Assembly (NCBI GenBank): GCA_035624615.1
Contig: DASPRE010000054.1
Span: 1 to 64,000, forward strand
Direction of reading: 5' to 3'
Length of the DNA: 64,000 nucleotides
Source: JAHFRG01 sp035624615
GTDB lineage: Bacteria; Pseudomonadota; Gammaproteobacteria; Burkholderiales; JAHFRG01
The position numbers were made by a program, and so were the translations under genes. Shown here piece after piece: positions 44,675-53,847 of this stretch (positions within the stretch are counted from its first letter, which is position 1; the number at the start of each line of letters is the position of its first letter). The notes below the pieces were generated by a model. It was given only the letters and a program-made list of their open reading frames with translations, did not search any database and was not told where the DNA came from.

Positions 44675-45508
44675 TCAGCGAACATGATGGATGCCGGTAA
44701 GCAGCCAGACCGATTTGGGGTCGTTCAAAGATTTCTGCACGTTCCAGATTTCATAGAACGGCCGGGCTGGCGCGCTGGCCGCTTTACGGCTTAGCCCGCT
44801 GAAGCGCACGCTGGCATTGGCTATATTGCCGTCGATCGCGAGTTCCAACAATTCGGCATCCAGCGTGAGGATATCGGTTTTCTGCCGCTGGTCGCCGCGC
44901 GCTGCGATTTGTCTGCTCAAATCATGGAATGCTTGGAGTGTCGCGTAGTCGCGGATCACATCAAGATCCTTGGCATCAATTGCCGCTAGCAGGCGGGAAA
45001 AGCCTTCCTTGGCGTTGCGCAGGAAAGGGTCGATTTCGAAACCAATCGGATACGGTGTGGGCCGCGTGGTGCCGCCGAACATTCTGGCGGGCGGCGAGGG
45101 AGTAGTTTCAGCCCCCAGCGACGCGTACTGCATCGTTTCATTTATCGGCTTCTTGCGCATCACGCGGAATAGGAAGAACCCAGTGCTGAACAATAGCGCA
45201 AGCATCGCGAAGTCAGCAAAGCGAATTCGATCGAAAGCGGCTCCGGTTAATAGCGCTGCGACCAATCCGCCAGCCGTCAATCCTGAAAGGGGCCGGGTTT
45301 GCTCTGCTGGAGCAGGTATGGGCACGGGGGGCTGGATCGGACGAGGGGGAAGCGGAGTGGCGTGCTGCCTTGCCGGATTATGCCGTTTGCCGATGCTGTT
45401 CCCGTTGCCGAGGTGCTTGGTGGCGTGAGCGTCAAAACCAGCAAGTCCGAGACCTAACACGGCTAGGAACAGCAGCAGGGCCGATTTATTTAAGGCGCTT
45501 TGACTCAT
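44675..45508 (-). CDS. Tim44-like domain membrane protein
   Basis: 277 residues: signal-like N terminus, a Pro-rich segment (PLPPRPIQPPVPIPAPAE), two hydrophobic stretches (GLTAGGLVAALLTGAAF, FAMLALLFSTGFFLFRVM) and a C-terminal Tim44-like NTF2-fold domain (FLRNAKEGFSRLLAAIDAKDLDVIRDY to WLLTGIHHV). Betaproteobacteria often carry such a gene between ubiE and ubiJ. Function unknown. Two bases after the ATP-grasp gene. Confidence 0.85.
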   Translation of the reverse strand: MSQSALNKSALLLFLAVLGLGLAGFDAHATKHLGNGNSIGKRHNPARQHATPLPPRPIQPPVPIPAPAEQTRPLSGLTAGGLVAALLTGAAFDRIRFADFAMLALLFSTGFFLFRVMRKKPINETMQYASLGAETTPSPPARMFGGTTRPTPYPIGFEIDPFLRNAKEGFSRLLAAIDAKDLDVIRDYATLQAFHDLSRQIAARGDQRQKTDILTLDAELLELAIDGNIANASVRFSGLSRKAASAPARPFYEIWNVQKSLNDPKSVWLLTGIHHVR

Positions 45509-45510
45509 AT

Positions 45511-46752
45511 TCAGGATTCTATCACTTGGAATTCGGGCCGAATATCGAATTGCAAATATCGTTGGGCTGATCTTACGAAAGATTCAGCCTCCTGCGGGCT
45601 CTTGCCGCTCGCGAAAATGAAGCCGAGGTAACTCGCTCCTTCAGGGGGCGGGGTAACAATATGCCCGATTTCAGCGGTAATCTGGATATCGGTGATACCC
45701 GCCAATTTCACGGCAAGGTCAAGATTGTGCGCACCCTGGTATATCCCGCGGGTGGGAATGGGTATCATCATCACCGCTACAGATTTTTCAGGACTAAACG
45801 CTGGCAATGGTTCGCCCAACGCTTGGCGCAAAATCAGTTCCTCGATGCTCATTCCCAGCCAGTGGCGCAGCACGCGGCCGCACAAGCCACCGATTGAACG
45901 TGCCGCTATTTCCAGAAGCCAAATGCCCGAGCTGTTTACGCGCATCTCAGCATGCACTGGGCCGGCGGTGAGTCCCGCGATCCCGCAGGCGCACTGAACC
46001 GTGTGCCGTATTTGATCCTGCGTGTCTTGCGGAAGGCGGGAAGGAGCCACGTAAACTGTTTCCTCGAAGTAGGGCCCGTCCAGCGGATCAGGCTTGTCGA
46101 ATAGCGCCAGGGTCTTGAGACGGCCGTTTTCCAATATGCCCTCAAGGGCGTATTCCATGCCCGGAATGAAGCTTTCAATAATTATCCCTAGCGCTTTCGC
46201 ATCGCGGTCGGCTTTATTCTGGATTGCGCGCACCCGGCTTACCGCCTGCAGGTATTGCAGCGGATCGTCGGCACGGATTACGCCCCGGCTTGCCGAGAGC
46301 CTTCTTGCTTTGACTACTACCGGGAAATGCAGCCTGGGAATCAGGGCAGCGGAGTCTGTATTGTCCTGCAAATGGTGAAATTCAGGACAGTTGTATCCAT
46401 TTGAGCTCAGCAGCTTGCGGAATTCCAGTTTGTCGCGCAGCGCTCGCACCGCCTCAGGTTTGTTTCCATTTAGCCCAAGGCGTTCATTGAGCAATGCGGC
46501 AAGCTCGAGGCCGTGATCATCCACTGCCAGTACGGCATCGACCCGGCGCGTGAGGGACTGCAAAATAATTTCACCTGCCTGTTCGGGCCTGTCGAATTGC
46601 ACCGACATGATCGGAGCTAACCCCCATTGTGGCGCCAGTTGATGGCAGTAATCGGCTGCGCTGATGATCTCAACATTGAGCACTTCGGCAGCCGCGAGGA
46701 AATCGTTGTTGCGGTAAGAAGTGGTGGGGAGAAGGAGGAGCATCTGCCTCAT
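45511..46752 (-). CDS. ATP-grasp ligase paired with the CCAEP-tail radical SAM protein
   Basis: 413 residues from the ATG at 46752; a GTG at 46785 is possible. Layout: N-terminal Rossmann-like part (MLLLLPTTSYRNNDFLAAA), ATP-grasp core with FPVVVKARRLSASRGVIRADD, IIESFIPGMEYALEGIL, and the metal site VHAEMRVNSSGIWLLEIAARSIGG, then a C-terminal domain (FASGKSPQEAE). Carboxylate-amine ligases of this plan join amino acids or peptides, but the substrate is unknown. It follows the radical SAM gene by 46 bases and precedes the Tim44 gene by two, inside the ubi operon. Confidence 0.85.
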   Translation of the reverse strand: MRQMLLLLPTTSYRNNDFLAAAEVLNVEIISAADYCHQLAPQWGLAPIMSVQFDRPEQAGEIILQSLTRRVDAVLAVDDHGLELAALLNERLGLNGNKPEAVRALRDKLEFRKLLSSNGYNCPEFHHLQDNTDSAALIPRLHFPVVVKARRLSASRGVIRADDPLQYLQAVSRVRAIQNKADRDAKALGIIIESFIPGMEYALEGILENGRLKTLALFDKPDPLDGPYFEETVYVAPSRLPQDTQDQIRHTVQCACGIAGLTAGPVHAEMRVNSSGIWLLEIAARSIGGLCGRVLRHWLGMSIEELILRQALGEPLPAFSPEKSVAVMMIPIPTRGIYQGAHNLDLAVKLAGITDIQITAEIGHIVTPPPEGASYLGFIFASGKSPQEAESFVRSAQRYLQFDIRPEFQVIES

Positions 46753-46798
46753 TTTTCGAATCCCAAACTGCCGAGGCGCGAACACACCGGGCTAGGTG

Positions 46799-48244
46799 TT
46801 AAAAACTCTGCAGCTGCTGATGGGTTGGTTCGGCACAGCAATACCAAGGCTCCGATAGCCGGGGAATTGAAATTTGATTTTTTGATTCAGGCAAAGCGGA
46901 GGCCGGAATGCCCAGCGCGCTGTGCGCCATTTGCCAGATGCGTTCAAATATTTCGCCACGAGGCAACTTATTTGATTGTTCAACCATCGATTGCGTCTCG
47001 TATTGCAAACGGTCTACCCGTGGGTCTCGATGCTGCCACGGATAACCCAGAAGAACCGGGTCGAAATCACCGATCAGATCGCGGAAACCCGGCAATTGCA
47101 GCAGATATGATCCTGCGGGGATCAACAGGCGAAGGGAGAGTTGCACCGGCGGCACACTCTCCACGAGATCAAGATCGGCGATGCGCCGCAACAGTTCGAT
47201 ATATCCTTCGAGAGTCGTCCACGGAGTGAATGCGACAAAAGTCGGGGCGAAAGCAATGCCGACATGGTGCATCAGCGCCACCACGCGGTTGAAATCCTCG
47301 CTTGAGTGGTTTTTTGCCAAGTATTCCAGGACACGGTCATCTACTGATTCTACTGCCGAAGTGATGAACAGGCAGCCGGTGTTTTTCAGTTCCGGCAGCA
47401 GCCCCGCATTTTCGATAAGATGCTGCACTTTAATGGTGGCGTCATAAGTTACCCCGCGAAATTCACTGTGGAGAGCGCGCGCTATTTTCAGGGCATGGGT
47501 TGGCCCGTTGAAGAAATCGGGGTCCCCGAAAGAAATGTGTTGCGCGCCCATCGCTATCTGCTGGCGGATATCGGCCAGCACTACCTCCGCTGGCACAATG
47601 CGGAACCTGCCCTGATACACGGGCACCACGGGGCAATGGCGGCATAGATGCCTGCAGCCCCGGCTGGCTTCAGCAAAGCCAACCAGTTTGGATTCCCCGT
47701 CCGGAAGCTCCAGCCGGGCGTACCTCTGTAAAACCGGAAGAACTGAACGCTCAGGCAATACGAAACTGATTTTTTTTAGATTGACTACCGGCTCGACTTG
47801 TTTAGCGTAGACTCGCCCGTTTCTGAGGCGTTGTGCGAGGTTTAGCAGCCCCGGCTCAAATTCACCGCCCAGAACGGTTTGCATTCCGAGGCTTTTAAAA
47901 AGCAGTTCATTCATGGGTGCATACAAGCCGTAGGCGCACAAATGCGCCTTGGGAGAAAGCTTTTTGATGCGTGGCAGTGCTTCAATCGCGATGCGCGTTC
48001 CGGTATGCATGCCAACGTAAATGGCAACCAGCGATGTTTGCTCCAGCTCCGCCGCGTCGAGTTTTTGCAATGACAGATCAATACAGCCCACTTCAAATCC
48101 CGCGCGCTTCAGCCATGCTGCCGGCTCAGCCAGCGCGAAGGGTTGTCGCCCCAGCTCGTAAGGGTTGATCAGAACGACTTTGAATTTAGCGGCTAAGCGG
48201 GATTGCAAGCCGTTGGCATCGATGGGAACAGGATCCACGGTCAA
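46799..48244 (-). CDS. CUAEP/CCAEP-tail radical SAM protein
   Basis: 481 residues. An N-terminal B12-binding-like Rossmann domain (VVLINPYELGRQPFALAEPAAWL) lacks the DxHxxG cobalamin motif; the radical SAM core has the cluster motif RGCRHLCRHCP (CxxxCxxC) and DPDFFNG. Near the C terminus is WYCCAEPTH: the tail that names this family, in which many members have selenocysteine (CUAEP). Here both positions are Cys codons (46825-46839). The start overlaps ubiE (ATGA type). Reaction unknown; family naming is from memory. Confidence 0.8.
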   Translation of the reverse strand: MTVDPVPIDANGLQSRLAAKFKVVLINPYELGRQPFALAEPAAWLKRAGFEVGCIDLSLQKLDAAELEQTSLVAIYVGMHTGTRIAIEALPRIKKLSPKAHLCAYGLYAPMNELLFKSLGMQTVLGGEFEPGLLNLAQRLRNGRVYAKQVEPVVNLKKISFVLPERSVLPVLQRYARLELPDGESKLVGFAEASRGCRHLCRHCPVVPVYQGRFRIVPAEVVLADIRQQIAMGAQHISFGDPDFFNGPTHALKIARALHSEFRGVTYDATIKVQHLIENAGLLPELKNTGCLFITSAVESVDDRVLEYLAKNHSSEDFNRVVALMHHVGIAFAPTFVAFTPWTTLEGYIELLRRIADLDLVESVPPVQLSLRLLIPAGSYLLQLPGFRDLIGDFDPVLLGYPWQHRDPRVDRLQYETQSMVEQSNKLPRGEIFERIWQMAHSALGIPASALPESKNQISIPRLSEPWYCCAEPTHQQLQSF

Positions 48245-48975
48245 TACTTATAGCCGCGATGCAGCGCCACGACTCCGGCGCTGAGATTAAAATATTCAAC
48301 GCGCTCGAATCCGGCCTGTTCCATCATCTGTTTCAGTTCCTCCTGCGCGGGATGCATACGGATGGATTCGGCAAGATAGCGGTAGCTGTCGGCATCGTTG
48401 ACCACGAGCTTGCCCAGGGCCGGCAATAGCTTGAACGAATATGCATCGTAGAAGGGTTGCAGCGGTTCCCAGATTTTGGAAAATTCCAGCACTAAAAGCC
48501 GTCCTCCGGGCCTCAACACGCGCAGCATTTCACGAAGCGCCAAATCCTTGTGCGTCATGTTCCTTAGACCAAAAGCAACGCTCACGCAATCGAAGTAGTC
48601 GCTTGGGAATGGAAGTTTTTCCGCACTGCATTGTGCGGTCGGCAACGTGAGGCCATGATCGAGTAATCGGTCGCGGCCGAGCCTGAGCATGCTGTTGTTT
48701 ATATCAGTGAACCATATTGTGCCGCTTTTGCCCACACGCTTGGCGAACAGCAGACTCATATCTGCAGTGCCGCCTGCGATATCCAGCACACGATCGCCGG
48801 TTTTAGTCGCGCTCAATTCGGCGGCAAAACGCTTCCACAGCCGATGCACGCCCAGCGACATCAGGTCATTCATTAAATCGTAGCGATTCGCCACCGAGTT
48901 GAAGACTCCCGCAACCCGAGAGGTTTTTTCCTCCTCAGTGACTTTTTGGAATCCAAAATCGGTAGATTTACTCAT
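48241..48975 (-). CDS. ubiE: UbiE, demethylmenaquinol/2-methoxy-6-polyprenyl-benzoquinol methylase
   Basis: 244 residues from the ATG at 48975 (MSKSTDFGFQKVTEEEK). SAM motif VLDIAGGTADMSLLFAKRVG, then NRYDLMNDLMSLGVHRLWK and the family ends DCVSVAFGLRNMTHKD and FERVEYFNLSAGVVALHRG. C-methylates the ubiquinone ring. Overlaps the radical SAM gene by four bases. Confidence 0.96.
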   Translation of the reverse strand: MSKSTDFGFQKVTEEEKTSRVAGVFNSVANRYDLMNDLMSLGVHRLWKRFAAELSATKTGDRVLDIAGGTADMSLLFAKRVGKSGTIWFTDINNSMLRLGRDRLLDHGLTLPTAQCSAEKLPFPSDYFDCVSVAFGLRNMTHKDLALREMLRVLRPGGRLLVLEFSKIWEPLQPFYDAYSFKLLPALGKLVVNDADSYRYLAESIRMHPAQEELKQMMEQAGFERVEYFNLSAGVVALHRGYKY

Positions 48976-49083
48976 AACCATTATTTAAAAGATCAGCCGT
49001 ATGAGAATAGCAATGGCCGATAAACGTCCAAGCATTTCGCAATTTCCCGAAAGCCTCGGTTTGCATTGTTTTCCACGCCGTTT

Positions 49084-49494
49084 TTATTTGGATTTAGGGC
49101 GCGACTCAAACGCGCCTGCGACGGGCTCGCGACTTGCCCCCGCGCTTTCCATGCGCTGCAAGTATTCCTGCCACATTCTTTCCTGGTTTTCCCCCAGCAT
49201 GTACAGGTAATCCCACGAGTATATGCCAGTATCATGTCCATCGGAAAAACAGGGCTGCACTGCATAGCTGCCCACCGGTTCAATTCCGGTAATCTCGATG
49301 TTTTTCTTACCGGCCTGCAATGTTTCCTGACCGGGTCCGTGGCCGCGTACTTCGGCGGAAGGGGAATATACGCGTAGGAATTCGTACGGAAGCTGGAAGT
49401 TTTTTCCGTCAGAAAATGAGATTTCCATTACCCGTGACTTTTGATGAAGCTTGATTTCAGTCGGGGTTGGAGTGTCTTTGCCGAGTCCTGCCAT
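49084..49494 (-). CDS. DUF971 domain protein
   Basis: 136 residues. The block PTEIKLHQKSRVMEISFSDG, LPYEFLRVYSPSAEVRGHGPGQ and GSYAVQPCFSDGHDTGIYSWDYL is DUF971, also the N-terminal domain of gamma-butyrobetaine hydroxylase. Often placed before ubiE in betaproteobacteria. Function unknown. Probable first gene of the ubi operon. Confidence 0.9.
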   Translation of the reverse strand: MAGLGKDTPTPTEIKLHQKSRVMEISFSDGKNFQLPYEFLRVYSPSAEVRGHGPGQETLQAGKKNIEITGIEPVGSYAVQPCFSDGHDTGIYSWDYLYMLGENQERMWQEYLQRMESAGASREPVAGAFESRPKSK

Positions 49495-49555
49495 GATCTT
49501 CCCGCACAGAAACCGCCGTTAAATTCAGGAAATCATCATAACCGACTTGGGACAA

Positions 49556-49590
49556 AACAAAAACCAATGCTAATGAAGTGGTTTTTCCGA
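49556..49590 (-). terminator. Probable terminator, possibly bidirectional
   Basis: AAAAACCA (49559-49566) pairs with TGGTTTTT (49579-49586). Reading the minus strand, the U run follows the stem, so it would end transcription of the PilZ-like gene before DUF971. Confidence 0.5.
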
Positions 49591-49607
49591 GTTCGTTTTA
49601 CCTGAGT

Positions 49608-51209
49608 TTAGGCGCTGCTGAAGTCGATGTGCTCATAGTCGCTGCCTTTTTCCATGAGCCGGGTGAGCTTCACGCGCTGCGGTTCGCTGGTAAATACTTC
49701 TATAACTCGTCCCGTCTGAAACCACCCACTGGGAAGAATCAGCGAAGGTTCAGTATTTTGGTCCGCCACGTCCGGCAGCAAAAAGGCCTGGACGTAGGGA
49801 GGAGGTAACCCCACACTGACTGGACGAACCGCAATTGGCTCCGGAACTCCCGGCAAGGCTCGAACGCCAATGTGCAGTTCGCCGTTCTGCTTGAGAGTCA
49901 TCCATTGCACTACGCACAATAGAAATATCTTTCCGCCTGCCGGACAGGTTCCGATAAGTTGGTGAAGATTCAGTCGTGATCCGCCACCATCGGGCGCGCG
50001 CACCAAGCCGAAACCCTGGGGTCCCTCGTTTATGGTTTTCCATGTTTCCAGAGCAAAACCCATTTGGGAAGCCCGCAATTCTTCGCGTTGCTTGCTTAAG
50101 TGACCGAAGGTTGCCAGCTCTTCTTCCTCTTGACGCGAAAGTTGCGGAGCCCCGGGCTGCTTGAATGGTTTGCCGGTTATGTGATAATAAATTGCAGGAA
50201 TGCCAGTGCAAACCTGCATCACACTATCTGCCTGACGGCGCGGATTAACCGCCCCGCTGCCCGGCTTGCACCACTGCTGATAAAGCAGTTTGAGAAGAGC
50301 TTCACATCCGGGCTGCGTGCAGTCGGCGCCAAGTCCGAGGTCCGCGGGTGACTGGCCTTGCTCGAGGAGGACAATTCTTTTCAACAGGTTTTTAGCAAGG
50401 TCGTCTACAATTAGGTAGCGGGTCGACTCTGGAGTACTTTCTTGCAACCGGGGCTTCACGCCTTGATTGCCCCCAACGTCTACCGCAACTACAAATGCGC
50501 TGTCTGACCATTTCGTTATGATGCTGGTCTTATCGCCCCACTTTTCCAGCCAGCGCTTGGCGAGTTCCAGCTGCTTCGGAGTGAGCGAAAAGGGATTGCC
50601 AAGGCCGAGCAACAGCGCTTGAGCGTAATCTACAGCGCAACTTGTGGCCTTCGCATCCCGGCTAAGGTTGTCCTGCACCGGAGCTCCTGCAAGGCTGTGT
50701 TTCTCGGCGAATAGATACAATGCGTGTAGGTGTTGCCACAAATCGGGGAAAACTTCGTGATTGGTAAGGAAATGCTCCAAGATGGATAGCGTCGTGTATC
50801 GAAGGCAGCGTTGGCATACGAGGGCTGCGTTTTTTCTGGCTTCTTCGCTGCCCTCGACCGCGTCCTGCAAGCAGCGCTGATATGCCGCACGAAAGGTCTG
50901 CCAAAGTTCCACTACCTGCTTCCACTGCGCGGTCTCCGCCGCAGTAAGCGGCAGCGGTTTACCTACGTATTTCTTTGCGCAGTCGGTCTGTACCAATTCC
51001 ACTGTTTCGCGCAATACTTCGAGCGTCCTAAGCCGCTCCACGGGATTCATGCGGAATTGCAGGAAACGCGTAAGTTCGGAAATCAATTGCTGTTGTACTT
51101 GCGCCGAGTTGGTGAGCGGCAGTTGCTCAATCCAGCGTTTGCAGGAAGCGGCGTCACTCAACGCCGTGGCGGTTCCGGGTCGTGTGTCGGGAAGCGGCAT
51201 GGGCAACAT
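49608..51209 (-). CDS. Uncharacterised protein with PilZ-like C-terminal barrel
   Basis: 533 residues with no signal peptide. An N-terminal helical part (LPLTNSAQVQQQLISELTRFLQ, PVERLRTLEVLRETVELVQ) is followed by a long middle region. The C-terminal 150 residues (ALETWKTINEGPQGFGLVRAP, GGGSRLNLHQLIGTC, LCVVQWMTLKQNGELHIGVRALPGVPEPIAV) resemble an atypical PilZ barrel; the canonical RxxxR c-di-GMP motif is not seen. Related proteins in betaproteobacteria are variously named. Function not known. Confidence 0.65.
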   Translation of the reverse strand: MLPMPLPDTRPGTATALSDAASCKRWIEQLPLTNSAQVQQQLISELTRFLQFRMNPVERLRTLEVLRETVELVQTDCAKKYVGKPLPLTAAETAQWKQVVELWQTFRAAYQRCLQDAVEGSEEARKNAALVCQRCLRYTTLSILEHFLTNHEVFPDLWQHLHALYLFAEKHSLAGAPVQDNLSRDAKATSCAVDYAQALLLGLGNPFSLTPKQLELAKRWLEKWGDKTSIITKWSDSAFVVAVDVGGNQGVKPRLQESTPESTRYLIVDDLAKNLLKRIVLLEQGQSPADLGLGADCTQPGCEALLKLLYQQWCKPGSGAVNPRRQADSVMQVCTGIPAIYYHITGKPFKQPGAPQLSRQEEEELATFGHLSKQREELRASQMGFALETWKTINEGPQGFGLVRAPDGGGSRLNLHQLIGTCPAGGKIFLLCVVQWMTLKQNGELHIGVRALPGVPEPIAVRPVSVGLPPPYVQAFLLPDVADQNTEPSLILPSGWFQTGRVIEVFTSEPQRVKLTRLMEKGSDYEHIDFSSA

Positions 51210-51428
51210 TTGGATATCACTTTTTCAATGCAGGCTAATCGTAAATCGAAAAAATGCTTGCAGTACAGCTCTTAAAGTTGGTGAAACGGCGCGCCAGGCG
51301 ACGCGAAGCTCTTTTCCGCAGAGCAGTTGCAAAAATGCCTAGCATTATTGACTAATATTACCTGACATGCGGGATACCCCGATAAAATTTCGTCAACTTC
51401 CGAGCACGTTCGAAGGCGATCGGGTTTA

Positions 51429-52106
51429 CTAATGCGCCACTGCACCAAACGCTTTTTGCAGCAGCTTGCCACTGTATTGGGCAGGATGAGCGCGTATCGC
51501 TTTTTCGTGCTCTTTAATCACAACAAACAATCCGTCGAGCGTTTTTTGCGTCACATATTGGTCCAAGTTGGGTGTGTTGGTCAACCCGAACCGCGATGCC
51601 TGGGCGGCGAATTCGTTGTATTTTTCCACCATCCCTACCTTGTGAGTAGCCTGGGTGACAATGGGCAGGAATTTGGCGCGCAGTTGGTTTTCCGTGGTCT
51701 TGCGGAAATACTTCGTGGCTGCATCATCGCCGCCGGCAAGTATTCCCTTCGCATCGCTCACAGTCATTTTTTTTATTGCATTTGACAGTAGCGGCTTGGC
51801 TTCGGGAACCGCAGCTTCCGCCGCACGGTTCATGGTTACGGTCAATTCATCGGCGTAGCTGCCGAATCCGAATTTGCGCATTACGCTTGCAGTTTTCTGC
51901 AGCTGGTCTGGCAGAGGAATTTTGACTTGCGGGTTACCGAGAAAACCGTTTTTAATACCCAGCTTCCCCACTGCGGCATTGCAACTCTGGTTCAGGGCTT
52001 CTTTCAGCCCGCCTATGGCGTCCTTATTGCTGAGGCTGGTTAAATCAGCGGCGTACACTGGCAGGCTCAGGGCCAGCCCGATTACAAAGACCGGGTCAAT
52101 GCGCAT
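51429..52106 (-). CDS. DUF4197 exported protein
   Basis: 225 residues from the ATG at 52106 (AGGACT upstream); a signal peptide (VFVIGLALSLPVYA) follows. The rest (DAIGGLKEALNQSCNAAVGKLG, DDAATKYFRKTTENQL, YVTQKTLDGLFVVIKEHEKAIR) is helical and matches DUF4197, a periplasmic family of unknown role. It sits 16 bases after the hydrolase gene. Confidence 0.88.
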   Translation of the reverse strand: MRIDPVFVIGLALSLPVYAADLTSLSNKDAIGGLKEALNQSCNAAVGKLGIKNGFLGNPQVKIPLPDQLQKTASVMRKFGFGSYADELTVTMNRAAEAAVPEAKPLLSNAIKKMTVSDAKGILAGGDDAATKYFRKTTENQLRAKFLPIVTQATHKVGMVEKYNEFAAQASRFGLTNTPNLDQYVTQKTLDGLFVVIKEHEKAIRAHPAQYSGKLLQKAFGAVAH

Positions 52107-52122
52107 GACGAGTCCTATATTC

Positions 52123-52986
52123 TTATGCCACGCCGTGTGTTTTGAACCAGTCCTGCAATTTCCGCCATCCATCCTGAGCTTCTGCTCTGCGGTAAGTTGG
52201 CCGATAGTCGGCATTAAAGCCGTGCGGCGCGTTCGGATAAATAACGATTTCCGATTTGCTGCCCGCTTCCTTAAGAGCCTTGCGCATGCGCTCTATGGTT
52301 TCCAATGGTATACCCTGATCAGCTCCGGCATACAAACCGAGTACCGGGGCTTTAAGCGATGCCACAAGATCAATCGGGTTTTTTGGCTTCAATGCACTAG
52401 CGTTGCCGGCAAGGGGCCCATACCACGCGACGCCCGCTTTCAGTCTGTTGCTGTGAGCGGCATATAACCAGACGATGCGCCCGCCCCAGCAGAAACCGGT
52501 GATGCCAAGCTTGGAAGTACTGCCTTTCCCGGATTTGTCCGCCCACGCGACGGTCGCATCAAGATCGGACATGACTTGCGCATCCGGCACTTTGGATACG
52601 ACTTGATCCAATATTTGCTGAATGTCCGAGAGCTTCGATACGTCGCCCTGGCGTGCGTAAAGTTCGGGCGCGATTGACAGGTAGCCGATCTTAGCGAGCC
52701 GCCGGCAGAGGTCTTTAATATGCTCATGCACGCCAAAAATTTCCTGGACGACCAGTACCACCGGAAAGCTGCTGCCTGCGGCGGGCATGGCGCGATAGGC
52801 GGGAATCTCACCGTCCGACGCCGGAATTTTCACTTCGCCGGCAGTTAAGCCTTTGGTATCGGTGCGTATCGTTTGGGCGGATACCGGTTGCACAGCGAGG
52901 GCAAAACCGGTGGTCAACATACTCACCACAAATTCGCGACGAGTGAATTCGGTTTTGGGCTTTAAGCTCAGCAATTGCGAGTCCAT
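52123..52986 (-). CDS. Dienelactone hydrolase family protein, exported
   Basis: 287 residues from the ATG at 52986 (GGAG upstream). The N terminus TRREFVVSMLTTGFALAV looks like a Tat-type or Sec signal. Alpha/beta hydrolase triad: Cys in GFCWGGRIVWL, Asp in YAGADQGIPLE and His in NAPHGFNADYR. Such periplasmic members are of unknown physiological substrate. Confidence 0.9.
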   Translation of the reverse strand: MDSQLLSLKPKTEFTRREFVVSMLTTGFALAVQPVSAQTIRTDTKGLTAGEVKIPASDGEIPAYRAMPAAGSSFPVVLVVQEIFGVHEHIKDLCRRLAKIGYLSIAPELYARQGDVSKLSDIQQILDQVVSKVPDAQVMSDLDATVAWADKSGKGSTSKLGITGFCWGGRIVWLYAAHSNRLKAGVAWYGPLAGNASALKPKNPIDLVASLKAPVLGLYAGADQGIPLETIERMRKALKEAGSKSEIVIYPNAPHGFNADYRPTYRRAEAQDGWRKLQDWFKTHGVA

Positions 52987-53104
52987 AGGAGACTCTCCGT
53001 AGATATACACCCTGTAATTCTAACCCGATAATGCAGCTAGTGGCAGTGGCGTAGCCGCGCGTGTAATGCTAGGCTAGCTCGCGCTTTGCTTCGGTGCCAA
53101 TCAG

Positions 53105-53845
53105 ATGATCGCCTTAGAAAACGTTTCCAAAACCTATGGAAAGCAGCTGGCTCTCGCGCCTACCAGTCTGCAGTTCACTAAGGGTCGGATTGCCGCGCTG
53201 ATCGGTCCAAGCGGCTGCGGCAAATCGACGCTGCTTCGCCTGATGCTGGGGTTGGTTCAACCTGACGAGGGCCGGGTAATTTTCAACGGCGAGCAATTGG
53301 GCGGCAATAACGTGGAGCGCGTCCGTCACGCGATTGGCTACGTGATTCAGGACGGAGGTTTGTTTCCTCATTTGACGGCGCGCGCGAACGTGGTTTTGCT
53401 CGCCCATTTTTTGCGGCGGAACACGTCCTGGATTGAGGAGCGGGTAAATAATTTGACTGAGCTGGTGCGGATCCCGCGCGCCGCGCTGGCGCGCTACCCA
53501 AGCGAACTTTCTGGAGGCCAGCGCCAGCGCGTCGGATTGATGCGTGCGCTGATGCTCGATCCCGAGATACTGCTGCTCGACGAGCCATTAGGCGCGCTCG
53601 ATCCGATCGTCCGCAGCGAATTGCAAAGGGAGCTCAAGGGCATATTTACGCATCTCGGAAAAACGGTCATTCTGGTGACACATGACATGAATGAGGCGGC
53701 TTATCTGGCTTCCGACATTGTGCTGCTGCGCGAGGGGCGGGTGGTACAGCGGGGCACGCTCAACGAATTGCTGCATCATCCTGCCGAACCATATGTAACG
53801 CAGTTTATCCAGGCGCAGCGCGCAACGTTAGCGGAAATGCCATAA
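53105..53845 (+). CDS. Osmoprotectant ABC transporter ATP-binding protein
   Basis: 246 residues. Walker A LIGPSGCGKSTLLRLM, Q loop YVIQDGGLFPHLTA, signature LSGGQRQRVGLMRA, Walker B LLLDEPLGALDP and switch His in VTHDMNEA. Clusters with OpuBA/YehX-type ATPases because the next gene is a glycine-betaine binding/permease fusion two bases away. Confidence 0.9.
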   Translation: MIALENVSKTYGKQLALAPTSLQFTKGRIAALIGPSGCGKSTLLRLMLGLVQPDEGRVIFNGEQLGGNNVERVRHAIGYVIQDGGLFPHLTARANVVLLAHFLRRNTSWIEERVNNLTELVRIPRAALARYPSELSGGQRQRVGLMRALMLDPEILLLDEPLGALDPIVRSELQRELKGIFTHLGKTVILVTHDMNEAAYLASDIVLLREGRVVQRGTLNELLHHPAEPYVTQFIQAQRATLAEMP

Positions 53846-53847
53846 CA

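Noticed and set aside
46825..46839. Selenocysteine in the radical SAM tail
   Set aside because: Both tail codons are TGC and TGT, not TGA, and no stop is read through, so this member is a Cys form.
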